Assembly (NCBI RefSeq): GCF_000250655.1
Contig: NC_016935.1
Coordinates: 319,501-383,500, forward strand
DNA from: Paenibacillus mucilaginosus 3016
GTDB lineage: Bacteria > Bacillota > Bacilli > Paenibacillales > NBRC-103111
Length of the DNA: 64,000 nt
Reading direction: 5' to 3'
Below, one piece after another: positions 34,384 through 44,100 of this stretch (position 1 is its first letter; each line of letters starts with the position of its first letter). The notes below the pieces were generated by a model. It ran no database searches. It saw only the letters and a list, made by a program, of their open reading frames with translations, and was not told the origin of the DNA. Position numbers and translations under genes: made by a program.

Positions 34384-37300
34384 TTACACATGCCGCACTT
34401 GGACCCGGCGAAGCAGAGTCCGCAGCTCTGCGGTACCGGGCGGCCTTGCCGCTACATACGCCATGCCGGCGTGGGCATACCGCTCCTGCCCGCCTCTCCC
34501 TCCGCCGGGCGCCAGGCCGATCACCAGCGGCCGGCGTTCCGGGGGAAGCAGGGACCGGATGCGGGAAGCGGCGGTCACCCCGTCCATGACCGGCAGCACC
34601 GTACTCATGAGAAGCAGGTCATAGGGCTGCCGCTGAACGGCCTTGACCGCGGCAAGCCCGTTCGGCACCGTATGCACTGTGTGCCCGAGGCGGCTCAGAA
34701 TCCGCTGCAGATGCATCCGCGCGGCCTGGGTTTCTTCCGCCACCAGAATGCGCAGCGGCTTCCCGGGCCCGTCTTCTCCGGGCTCCCCGCCTGCAGCCTG
34801 CTCCTGCCGGCGGCCCTCTTCCGGTGCGGAGTGTGCCGGCAGGCCCACCGCCATCGGAGCCTCCGACCCCTCCTCGGGAAAGAGGAGGGTGAAGGTGAAT
34901 GAGGACCCGGCGCCTTCCGTGCTTTCCACAGCGATGGTGCCGCCCATGAGCTCGACGAGCTTTTTGCAGATCGCAAGCCCCAGGCCCGTGCCCCCGTACT
35001 TGCGGTTCATGGCCGGATGCACCTGGGAGAACGACTGGAAGAGGTGGTGCAGCTTCCCTGCCGGAATGCCGATCCCTGTATCCTCGACGGTGAAGTCGAG
35101 CATCCGGGATCCCGCCGGGGCGGGGCGGCTGCGGACCGTCAAGGTGACGCTGCCTCTCTCGGTGAACTTCAGCGCGTTGCCGACGAGATTGATCAGAATC
35201 TGCTTCACCCGGGTGGAGTCGCCGAGCAGCGGCGGCACGCCCGTCTCCAGGTCCGCCTGCAGCCGAAGGCCTTTCTCCTGAGCTTTCGGAGTGAAGAGAT
35301 CGAGCACCTCGCGTACCGTGTCCTCGACTTGGAAACGGTGATGCTCGAGCGCCATTTTGCCCGCTTCGATCCGGCTGAAGTCCAGGATGTCCCCCAGAAT
35401 GCGCAGCAGGGAGGCGCCGCTCTGGCGGATGATCTCCGTGTATTCCCGCTGCTCCCCCGTCAGATCCGTATCGAGCAGGATGTCGGTCATTCCAATGATG
35501 CCGTTCATAGGCGTGCGGATCTCATGGCTCATCACGGCCAGAAACTCGGACTTGGCCTCGGCTGCGCGCTCGGCTGATTCCTTCGCCTGGATGATCTCCC
35601 GCTCGCTGGTCGTGTCGGTGAAGACTACCACGGCCCCCACCAGCTTCCCCTGGTCATAGATGGGGTGCGTGCGGTATTCCACAAGGAAGGAGGTGCCGTC
35701 CTTGCGCCAGAAGACCTCGTCGGTCACATACCGGGAGAGCCCGTCACGTGCCGTCAGGTAGATGGGGCATTCACGGCGGGGATAGGGGCTGCCGTCGGGC
35801 TTCGAATGATGGACGGAGGTATGGACCGGCCTTCCTTCGAATTCCTCCGGCGTATACCCGAGCATATCGGATGCGGCGGGGTTGAGGAAGACGCCGCGCC
35901 CCGACAGATCCACCCCGTAGATCCCCTCCGCCACCGAGTTCAGAATCAGGGTATACTGGCTGCTCAGCTTCTGGATTTCCACCACATGCCTTTTGCGCTC
36001 GGTAATATCGCTGGCCATGCCGTAGACGCCCACCACACGGCCTTCCACCACGATCGGCACATACTGCATCTGCACGTCGATGTCCCTGCCCTCCCTGCTG
36101 CGGAGGACCATCTCCCCGTTCTGCGGCACTCCTTGGCAGGCCAAGGTGAAGTAGCCGGAGGCCTTCGCCAGATCACCGGGGGCAGCGAGCCGCTCATGAG
36201 GGCTTCCAAGCAGTTCCCCGCGGCTGCAGCCGACCAGCTTTTCGAGCGAGGCGTTGACGCTCGTAAGCCTTCCTTCGAGATCCATCGAATAGATGGCCGA
36301 CGGATGGTAATCGAAGAGCGATTTGAACCGCTGCTCGCTCTCCCGCAGGCGGTTTTCCATGTGTTTGCGCTCCGTGATGTCCTGTGTCGTTCCGATCATG
36401 GAGCAGACCCGGCCGTCCGGGCCCCGGCAGATGTCCGCCTGGGCATGAATATGGCGGAGTTCGCCGTCCGGCAGCACAATCCGGTAGTCATAGTTAAACG
36501 GGGCACCCTGCAGAGCAAGGCGTACGGCACGGTCGACTCCGTCACGGTCTTCGGGATGAATGCAGGAGAGGAACACACCATACGAACGCACCTCCCGGCC
36601 CAAAATCCGCTGAAACTCCGCCGAGCCCTCGATCGAGTCCGACAAGACATCCCAATGCCAGGAACCGCAGCGGGCGACCCGCTGTGCCGCGGCCAGGCTA
36701 TTCTCGCTGTGCTTCAGGTGCTCTTCCATCCGCCGTCGGTGAGTGATGTCCCGCCCGATCCCGAGGTAATATTGGACGGCCCCGTCCGCGCCGCGGACCG
36801 TTTTGAAGGTCGTTTCGACCCAGATGTACTCCCCGGAGGCGCGGCGGAACCGGCAGGTGAAGACGTCCTCATCTTCGAAGGAACGCCCCCGGAGCGCTTC
36901 ATAGTCTTCCGGATGGTACAGGGCGGACAGTCGGGTGCCCTCCAGCTCTTCCGGCGTATAGCCCAGCAGCTTGCTCACGGAGGGGGAGATGAACCGGCAG
37001 ATCCCGTCGGGCGTCGAATACGAAATGATATCCTGCGCATGGGTGGAGATCAGCTCGTACCGATCTTCGCACTCCCTGCGTTTGCGTTCATTCTCCAGCT
37101 TCTCCGTTACGTCTTTGCCAATGCCGTAGGCTCCGATAATGCGCCCGTCCGAGACGATCGGAATGTAGGTCACTTCGAGATCGACCGTCCTCCCGTCCCT
37201 GCAGGTCAGCCGCATCACATAAGGGGAGGTGGCCTCCCCGCGCAGCGCTTTGGAGAACTCTCTCTCCCGCTGCCCGAGCAGCCGCCGGTCCCTGGACAGC

Positions 37301-37491
37301 TGTTCGGTTACCGCCTTGGCGGCTTCCTGCACGCTGTATCCGGTAAGCCGCATGGCGGCCGGGTTCGCATGAAGATGACGCCCCTGCCGGTCAAGGATAT
37401 AGACGGCGTCGGGGTGATGCTCGAAGAGGGACGGGTAGAGGCCGCTTTGGGCCAGCAGGGCCGGTGTCGCCGGGTTGAGGTCATGAGGCAA
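34384..37491 (-). CDS. Multi-PAS hybrid sensor histidine kinase with degenerate receiver
   Basis: The 1035-residue soluble protein has at least five consecutive PAS domains (residues about 20-640, each closing with an IGKDVTE, IGRDITH, IGTTQDITE, MASDITE or FTDTTSE-like linker), a HisKA domain (VMSHEIRTPMNG, phospho-acceptor His656), a HATPase domain with intact N (NLVGNALKF), G1 (DTGIGIP) and G2 (GGTGLGLAI) boxes, and a C-terminal receiver. In that receiver the phosphorylation site reads LLLMSTVLPVMDG: Ser963 stands where Asp is required, and the usual Lys is Arg. No membrane segment is present, so the signal is intracellular. TTG at 37491 is the only possible start after an in-frame stop; AAAGGA lies upstream. 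Confidence 0.9.
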   Translation of the reverse strand: MPHDLNPATPALLAQSGLYPSLFEHHPDAVYILDRQGRHLHANPAAMRLTGYSVQEAAKAVTEQLSRDRRLLGQREREFSKALRGEATSPYVMRLTCRDGRTVDLEVTYIPIVSDGRIIGAYGIGKDVTEKLENERKRRECEDRYELISTHAQDIISYSTPDGICRFISPSVSKLLGYTPEELEGTRLSALYHPEDYEALRGRSFEDEDVFTCRFRRASGEYIWVETTFKTVRGADGAVQYYLGIGRDITHRRRMEEHLKHSENSLAAAQRVARCGSWHWDVLSDSIEGSAEFQRILGREVRSYGVFLSCIHPEDRDGVDRAVRLALQGAPFNYDYRIVLPDGELRHIHAQADICRGPDGRVCSMIGTTQDITERKHMENRLRESEQRFKSLFDYHPSAIYSMDLEGRLTSVNASLEKLVGCSRGELLGSPHERLAAPGDLAKASGYFTLACQGVPQNGEMVLRSREGRDIDVQMQYVPIVVEGRVVGVYGMASDITERKRHVVEIQKLSSQYTLILNSVAEGIYGVDLSGRGVFLNPAASDMLGYTPEEFEGRPVHTSVHHSKPDGSPYPRRECPIYLTARDGLSRYVTDEVFWRKDGTSFLVEYRTHPIYDQGKLVGAVVVFTDTTSEREIIQAKESAERAAEAKSEFLAVMSHEIRTPMNGIIGMTDILLDTDLTGEQREYTEIIRQSGASLLRILGDILDFSRIEAGKMALEHHRFQVEDTVREVLDLFTPKAQEKGLRLQADLETGVPPLLGDSTRVKQILINLVGNALKFTERGSVTLTVRSRPAPAGSRMLDFTVEDTGIGIPAGKLHHLFQSFSQVHPAMNRKYGGTGLGLAICKKLVELMGGTIAVESTEGAGSSFTFTLLFPEEGSEAPMAVGLPAHSAPEEGRRQEQAAGGEPGEDGPGKPLRILVAEETQAARMHLQRILSRLGHTVHTVPNGLAAVKAVQRQPYDLLLMSTVLPVMDGVTAASRIRSLLPPERRPLVIGLAPGGGRGGQERYAHAGMAYVAARPPGTAELRTLLRRVQVRHV

Positions 37492-37679
37492 GGCCGATCA
37501 AATCCTTTCCTATCCGTTCATGTTTCTTTGGGACTGTTACTTATGTTTAAAGAATTAACGGCGGCGTTGAAACAAGGGAGGAAGATCCAACTTTATTAAA
37601 TTTTAGGAAAAAGGTTCCGATCCCATGCAACCCGGGGCGCTTTGTGGTACGATGAGGGAAACGGCAGGGGGGACGATTG

Positions 37680-37955
37680 ATGAGCATACGTGCCTATAAC
37701 CCGTATGAGGATCCGGCGCTGCATGCCACCCAGACGCATCGAAGCCGAGGATGGGATGCGGAAGAACGAGTGCCTTTCAATGATGCGATCTCTCACTTCG
37801 ATACCGTCAATGGCTTTCGGATGCCGAAGCGGATAGGGGAACTGCCTGCGAGGGTACGGACCGCTTTCCGGATCTATGCCTCGGTGTCGGCGGTCACACT
37901 CGCTGCTGCGCTGGCCGACTCGCTGATCTCCTCCATCGGCGGGCTTCTCCCTTAA
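37680..37955 (+). CDS. Small protein with C-terminal hydrophobic segment, unknown function
   Basis: The 91-residue product starts at ATG 37680 behind GCAGGGGGGAC. Its first 55 residues are polar and charged (SIRAYNPYEDPALHATQTHR); the end (YASVSAVTLAAALADSLISS) could be a membrane or amphipathic helix. No family is recognised. It stands between the divergent kinase gene and the glycosyltransferase gene, 120 bp from the latter. Confidence 0.6.
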   Translation: MSIRAYNPYEDPALHATQTHRSRGWDAEERVPFNDAISHFDTVNGFRMPKRIGELPARVRTAFRIYASVSAVTLAAALADSLISSIGGLLP

Positions 37956-38075
37956 GAAAAAAATAAGATTTATGCAGGGGCATTTTATAGCAGATGCGTT
38001 TAATATAATAGATACAGAATCGTCCTGAACAAGAGAAAAAAGGGCGGTACCTGAAATTATGCAGGGGGTACGGTC

Positions 38076-39254
38076 ATGAAATGGAGTAAGGGGACGGCGG
38101 AACGGGTCCGGGTGCTGGTGCTCTCCGGCAATCTGGGCGACGGGCACCGGCAGGCGGCCAAGGCCCTGGCGGAAGCCTCCCGGCTCGGAACCCGTGAAGC
38201 GGTGGATACGGAAGTCGTCGACTTCATGCAGCGCGTCTATCCCCAACTGCAGCACGTCGTCAAGTACGGATTTTTGAAGATGGTGGAAAAAACACCGTCA
38301 ATCTACGGATATCTCTATCATAGAACGAAATATGACGAGGGGCTGTCGCCCTTGTTTTCGCTGTTCCTGCGGCTGGGACGGCGTGCTCTTATGCGTCTTG
38401 CGGCCGAATACCGGCCTGACGCCATTATCTGCACGTTCCCGCTTGCCGCGGCGGCCGTGTCGCTCCTCAAGGAAGAGGGCCGGCTGCACGTTCCGCTGAT
38501 CACGGTGATTACGGATCATACGGATCACGCCCTGTGGCTCAATCCGGCAACGGACCTCTATCTCGTCGGATCGGAGCAGGTGGCTTCGGCGCTGCGGGCC
38601 CGCGGGATCGCTTCTTCCCGGGTTGCGGTAAGCGGGATCCCGGTGGCCCCGCGCTTCCACGCGGAAGAAGACCGCACGGTGGTGCGGCAGCAGCTAGGTC
38701 TGCAGCCGGACATGCCTGTCGTGCTTGTCATGGGCGGGGGCGGCGGGCTGCTCAGCGAGGGCATCCGGTCCCTGCTCCGTTCGGAGGCGGTCTGCGCCGG
38801 CATGCAGCTCGTCATTGTCTGCGGCAGCAACCGGGCCGTGATGCGCGAGCTCGAAGAGGAGCTGGCGCACCGTCCTTCCGGCCGGGTCCGTCTGCTGGGC
38901 TTCGCGGAAGATATCCACCGCTGGATGTCGGCGGCGGATCTGCTGCTGACGAAGCCCGGCGGCCTGACGACCTCCGAGGCCGTGGCCAAAGCGCTGCCGA
39001 TGCTCCTCTATAAGCCGATCCCCGGCCAAGAGGAGGATAACGCGGCGGTGCTTATGCGCGCGGGCGTGGCTGTGCAGGCCGAGGGCGGCCGTGCCCTGAC
39101 GGACCAGCTGCTTGAGCTGGTCCATGACCCGGCTCGCCTGGCGCATATGCGCGGGCGGGCGGAGGCGTTCCGCATCGCGAGGCCGGCGGAGCGTGCGTGG
39201 GAGGCGCTGCAGCCTCGGCCGCAGCCCGAGCTCAGCATGAGCAAGGCCCGGTAG
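38076..39254 (+). CDS. MGDG synthase/UgtP-type glycosyltransferase (GT28)
   Basis: The 392-residue protein has an N-terminal MGDG-synthase domain (LSGNLGDGHRQAAKAL, then VDFMQRVYPQLQHVVKYGFLKMVEK) and a C-terminal GT28 domain with the donor-binding LTKPGGLTTSEAVAKALPML motif and the PIPGQEEDNA loop. Relatives transfer glucose or galactose from the UDP-sugar to diacylglycerol, making glycolipid anchors for lipoteichoic acid. Distance from B. subtilis UgtP leaves the acceptor open. A degenerate copy of its 3' end lies downstream. GGGGG precedes the ATG. Confidence 0.86.
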   Translation: MKWSKGTAERVRVLVLSGNLGDGHRQAAKALAEASRLGTREAVDTEVVDFMQRVYPQLQHVVKYGFLKMVEKTPSIYGYLYHRTKYDEGLSPLFSLFLRLGRRALMRLAAEYRPDAIICTFPLAAAAVSLLKEEGRLHVPLITVITDHTDHALWLNPATDLYLVGSEQVASALRARGIASSRVAVSGIPVAPRFHAEEDRTVVRQQLGLQPDMPVVLVMGGGGGLLSEGIRSLLRSEAVCAGMQLVIVCGSNRAVMRELEEELAHRPSGRVRLLGFAEDIHRWMSAADLLLTKPGGLTTSEAVAKALPMLLYKPIPGQEEDNAAVLMRAGVAVQAEGGRALTDQLLELVHDPARLAHMRGRAEAFRIARPAERAWEALQPRPQPELSMSKAR

Positions 39255-39357
39255 GCACGCGGCGGCTGGTGCGGGCTGAGCAAGCCAGGGGCGTGCACTG
39301 CGGCGGAGCGTGCGTTGGTAGGCGTTACTGGGACTGCAGCCTCGGCCGCAGTCCGAG
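39184..39357. repeat. Imperfect duplication of the glycosyltransferase gene 3' end
   Basis: The segment 39184-39230 (CGGAGCGTGCGTGGGAGGCG through CTCGGCCGCAGCCCGAG) recurs with an 11-bp insertion and substitutions at 39301-39357, beyond the stop codon. It marks a small local rearrangement and does not encode protein. Confidence 0.65.
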
Positions 39358-39455
39358 GTGGCGCCGTGGAAGCCGCGATGGGTAGACCGAACTGGGGATG
39401 CAAGGCACAGCACACCTAGGCCGACTGGGAATAGCGCGTCATCCCCAGCAATTTT

Positions 39456-39650
39456 GGAAATAGAGGAACTGAGATGTCTTATTCGGCTATTTCCCATTAT
39501 TTCCCGAGCAATAGCGGAACTCAGGTGTCTTATGGGGGCTGAGTCGGCCCCCAATCCCTCTGATTCGCAAGAATAGCGAATTTCAGTTCCGCTATTTGGG
39601 GAATAGGGACTGCGAAGACCAGAATAAAGCACCTGAGTTCCGCTATTATT
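39456..39650. repeat. Dispersed intergenic repeat cluster, copy 3
   Basis: It contains AAATAGAGGAACTGAGATGT, AATAGCGGAACTCAGGTGTC, then inverted AATTTCAGTTCCGCTATTTG and AAGCACCTGAGTTCCGC. Organisation is as in the clusters at 3756 and 15797. It lies between the glycosyltransferase and YhfH-like genes. Confidence 0.8.
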
Positions 39651-39699
39651 TGCCCGTCTGCTGCACCTTCTTCGATGAGCAGAGAAGGCCGGGCATAGG

Positions 39700-39731
39700 A
39701 AAACGCCCCTTGCGTTGCAGGGGCGTTTTTG
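39700..39731. terminator. Strong bidirectional terminator
   Basis: AAAACGCCCCT pairs with AGGGGCGTTTT, with A and T runs on both sides. It serves the minus-strand YhfH-like gene and any plus-strand transcript from the glycosyltransferase gene. Confidence 0.9.
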
Positions 39732-39755
39732 GGCTGTCGTGATATGAAATCGCAT

Positions 39756-39941
39756 TCATTCGCTGCTATAAGTCGGGTCGGCCAAGGAACGGGTAAGGGG
39801 ACTGAGCGGATAGAAGGTAAGACCCCGGCAGGACGTACAGGTGCTGCTGTAGCAGTCCGCCATCTCTTCTATCGCACTGCCGCAGGTGTCGCAGCATTTG
39901 AGAGGCAGGTTCTCGTAGAACTCGCTTGATCGCATGTGCAT
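39756..39941 (-). CDS. YhfH-like small zinc-ribbon protein
   Basis: The 61-residue protein contains CCDTCGSAIEEMADCY followed by CTSC, the two-knuckle zinc ribbon with an internal IEE-x(4)-Y typical of the YhfH family of Bacillales. These proteins have no assigned function. ATG 39941 is used because AAGGGAGTG lies upstream; a second in-frame ATG (39935) would shorten it by two residues. The C-terminal 20 residues (TRSLADPTYSSE end) are longer than in most relatives. Confidence 0.75.
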   Translation of the reverse strand: MHMRSSEFYENLPLKCCDTCGSAIEEMADCYSSTCTSCRGLTFYPLSPLTRSLADPTYSSE

Positions 39942-41125
39942 GATACCATCACTCCCTTTTCTCCAGGATACTCTTACTATACTCGGTTCCTCATGGGAAT
40001 GTAAGCGATTTCTTGTCGATTGGCCAAGTATTTTTCTAGATGAGGGGATTGACGAGGTTTTAACGGTCGAGTTCAAGATGGATAGATGGCCTGCTGTGAG
40101 GCAAATGTACCGGATGTGGGATACGATAGCTCTCGACCGCTGGCTTTATTGTGTAGGAGGATTTGGGATTGGCCTAGTAGGTGAGAGGGTACCGCCGGCG
40201 GGTCCTAATGTAGTCGGGCGGTTGAACGCTCGAAGTGGGGTTCGGAGAGGACGTCCAATCTAGGTTACAGAAGGCAGCGGGGCATCTATGTGTAAACGGG
40301 TGCGGAGGTTGTAGAGTTTGCACACGCCGGTATGGCCTGCTGTGCGGCTGAAGTGCTAGACGTGGAAAACGATAACTCTGGGAATGGGTTTTTTGCCTGT
40401 AGATGATAGGGGTACCGTGGCTAAGGCCATACGACGGTTGAGTGCTGAAGAGGGGGCGGGGGGACGGCCAATCATGGTTACAGAGGCACCGGAGCAGTCG
40501 AAGGTGAAGGGTACGGAGGTTGTAGAGTTTACTTACGCCGGGTATGTCCTGCTGTTAGGATTATGTACCGGACGAGGGATACGATAGTTCTCGACCGCTG
40601 GCTTTATTGTGTAGGAGGAGTTGGGATTGGCCTAGTAGGTGAGAGGGTACCGCCGGCGGATCCTAAGGTAGTAGGATGGTTGGATGCTCGAAGTGGGGTT
40701 CGGAGAGGACGTCTAATCACGGTTGCAGAGAGCAGCGGGCAGTCTATGTGTATACGGGTGCGGAGGTTGGAGGGTTTGCTCATACCGATATGGCCTGCTG
40801 TGCGGCTTAGGTACCGGAGGTGAGACGCGATAACTCTCGACCGCAGGCTTTGTTCTGTAGGAGGGGTGTGGGTTGCCTAATAGATGAGAGGGTACCCGGG
40901 GCCCGGGGGCGTAAGGCTGTCGGGCGGTTGAGCGCTTGGGGCCAGAGAGCTGTGCCGGGACACAGCCGGCGATTGCCGCAGGCGGGGATGCTATCTGGGT
41001 CCAGGGGCCAGCTGCCGCCTCCCGTTGTCCTGCTGCGCATGCAGAGGCCCGACACTGCAAACCGCAGGGCCCGGGCGAAGCCTTGGCGGCAAGCCTGCAC
41101 CCGAGCTCATCGTCATACCGCCGGG
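39942..41125. other. 1.18-kb gene-free interval dominated by diverged tandem repeats
   Basis: No convincing gene is present. The first 130 bp hold the upstream region of the YhfH-like gene, 40080-40960 is the repeat field listed separately, and the remainder borders the stop codon of the kinase gene. Confidence 0.5.
40080..40960 (+). repeat. Four diverged tandem units of about 210-247 bp, unknown nature
   Basis: The anchor GGCCTGCTGTG recurs at 40088, 40334, near 40545 (as TGTCCTGCTGTT) and 40792, giving spacings of about 246, 211 and 247 bp. Units one and three agree closely over their first 150 bp (GGGATACGATAGCTCTCGAC, CTGGCTTTATTGTGTAGGAG, GGCCTAGTAGGTGAGAGGGT, CTCGAAGTGGGGTTCGGAGA); units two and four keep the same order of blocks with more change. 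The second half of each unit has a GGGTGCGGAGGTTGTAGAG block. Short open frames inside are broken by stops in some copies, so coding is unlikely. Confidence 0.8.
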
Positions 41126-44100
41126 CTAGTCGACCGGCAGCACGATGTCCAGGCGGCAGCCGTCCAGGTCGCCGGCGGAGAGATTCATCGATCCGCCGAG
41201 CTGCTGGACGCGCTCCTTCATGGCCGTAAGGCCGTAGCCCATGGGGGCTCCGGTATAAGGCCTGCCGTCGTTGGTCAGCAGGAAATGCAGCTCCCGCTCT
41301 TCCTGGGTGAGACGGAAACGGAAGCGCCGGCTGTCCCCATGCCGCATGCCGTTCGCCAGCCCCTCCTGCAGGGCATGGTAGATGACCTTCTTCTGCAGGG
41401 CGCTCAGCGGCGGCATCGGGGAGATGCGGTGCTCGACTTCAATGCCCGACGTATCCTGAGTGTCGTGAAGCAGCTGGCGAAGCGCGGCGGCCAGGTCATA
41501 GTCGGCCGTGCTGGCCGAGAGCATGTGCACGGAGTGGCGGATTTCGTTCAGGCTTTTGCGGACGAGCTCCTGGGAGACATCGAGCTTCTGGAAGCCCTTC
41601 TCGTCGTTCTTGGCGATCAGCCGCTTGGCGGCCTCGATCTGGACCACGGTCGTCGTCAGGGTATGCCCCACGATGTCGTGAATCTCGCGGGCCGCACGGC
41701 CCCGCTCCTCCGCCACGGAGAGCTCGGCGACCGCTTCGGCCGTCTCCCGCATCGACTCCTGCAGCCTGAGCTTCGTCTCTTCATGAGCGAGCGTCCGCTC
41801 TTCCATCTGCATCTCGAGCGAACGGTGCATGCGGTACAGCTGCAGCTGCTGTTCGATACGGGCGAGCAGTTCTTTTTTGACGACGGGCTTGGTCACACAA
41901 TCGTTGGCTCCGGCTTCGAAGCCTTCGACGAGGCCGTCCACACGGTCTTTGTCCGTCACGAGCAGGATCGGCAGCTCGGTGGCTTTGTAGAGACGGCGAA
42001 TGTGCCGGATGATGTCATAGCCGGTCATGCGGGGCATCATGAGGTCGATCAGAAGCAGATCCGGCTTCTCGGCCGTAATGGAGGCCAAGGCTTCAGGGCC
42101 GCTTGCCGCCTGAACGATCGTGTACGGCTGGAGGGCCAGGAGGTTGCCCAGCACCTGCAGGTTCACGGGATCTTCGTCCACGATAAGAATCCGTGCCGCC
42201 GGCCGGAAGGCGTGATGGCTGCGCGAATCCGCCGGCAGCCCGGGGGCTCCGGAGTGTCGGCCGGCCGACACTTCCTGGCGGCCTTGGGCCGCGGAGAAGA
42301 CGGATGCTTCCAGCGAAGGATCAGCGTGAATCCCGGCGGTCCGGACCAGCCGTTCTCCGTCAATCGGAGAAGAAACCACCCCTGGAGTCCTCTCCCACAT
42401 GGGGAGGGTGAAGCGGAAAAGGATACGGTCCAGCCCCTGTCGGTCCTCAAGTGTGCCCCCGTAGCCTTCCACGAGGGTTCGGGTCAGGGAAAGCGCAGGC
42501 TCTCCTTCGTGTGATGCCCGCTCTGCAGGCACCGTATCCGTTCCGAAGGCCAGCTGGATCCTCTCCCGTGCCTCCTTCTGCAGCCCCACCCCGGTGCCGA
42601 ACACGGTCACCTCGATAAAGCCGTCCCGCGAACCGGCCTTCACGCCGATCTCGCCAGCGGAGGTGAAGGCAAGCGCCTGACCGAGCAGGGCGTAGAGAAT
42701 CTGCTCCAGGCGGCTCTCCTCTGCAGACGCGGCAGGGAGGCCGGCAGGCAGGGAGGCGGTCAGGGCGACGCCCTTTTTGGCGGCCAGCGGAGTGAACACG
42801 TCGAGCGCGAGGCGGATGGAGCGGCCCACTTCGACCTCCGTGCGCCGCAGCGGCTGGGGATGCTTCGCCAGGGAGAAGTCGATCAGATCCCGCGTCAGGC
42901 AGGAGAGACGTTTGCCGCTGGAGACCGCAAGCTCCAGGGAGCTGCGGGCCGTCCGGTTCAGGGGTCCGGCAGCGCCGTCCAGCAGCGATTCCGCCAGGCC
43001 GATAATGCCGTTCAGCGGCGCCTGCAGCTCCCGCGAGGCTATCGCCAGACGTTCTTCGTTCAGCCGTCCGGCTGCAGCCAGCATGTGATTCTGGCGCTGG
43101 AATTCCTCCAGGAAGCGTTCAGCCCGGATGTAAGCCTCTGAAGAGCGCTGGAGGAGCATCATGCCCAGACAGACGAGGAAAAGCAGAACCGTCAGAAAAA
43201 TTCCGTCGGCCGCATCTCCCAGCGATGGAACACCGGCATCACGCCAGGTGCCCGGAAGAAGGCGGGTCAGCACGGACAGTACGAGAGCGAGAGCGCCTAC
43301 GCCATAACCGGCCAGCAGCCAGGCGTCCGACCTCTCCCTGGAGCTGCGGTAGGACTGCACTGTGAGCCAGGCCGACAGCAGGAGACAGACCAGGAACAGG
43401 AGCGGAAAGACCAGGGTGATGGTATCTTTATACAACACGCGGTCCCAAAGGGATGCCGCGAGGCTGATGGCAAGAAGGCCGAGCATGCTGCGGCTCATCC
43501 ATCGGCGCAAACGCAGCGGACCGCTGCCGCAGAACGAATCGAGCAGGGCGAACAGCGCACAGCCGCCCGCGGGCAGGGCAAGGAGGGCGAGCTCCTGAAG
43601 CCGGTCAAGAAGGAACAGAGCGGCCATCTCCGTGGTGAGCAGCGTGCCGAAGGCGGCTGAGCCGGCGAGAAGGGCGAAGTACAAGTAAGCAGGCTTCGTG
43701 CGGCGGCGGAGATACAGAAGACAGCCTGTAACCGCAGCACCCAGGAACAGTGTGCCGGGTGCCAGGTGGTTCAGATCGCGGCGGAAGAGCCCGAGCCATA
43801 CGTCCCGTTCACTGCCGATGGACAGATGGCCCAGCTGAATTCCCTTGGCGTCCTGATAGCTCCGGACGAGGAGCGTTCCGCTGCCGGGGCTGCCGGAGCC
43901 GGAAGAGGTCTGCCGCAGCGACGGCCCGGAGGCCTGGAGCTCCAGGAGAGAAAAGGAGCTGTCGAGCGGCTGCGCGCCCAGATAGACCTCATAAGCAGCC
44001 AGGTCCCGGACGTACAGCACGGGATGCTTCCAATCGCCGGCCGGAAGGGGGCGCTTCAGCCACAGGTACCCGGTATACCGCTTGCCCTCATACTGCGGGA

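Noticed and set aside
39934..40823. Plus-strand open frames of 60-110 codons within the 210-247-bp repeats
   Set aside because: Equivalent positions are interrupted by stops in other copies, and start signals are missing.
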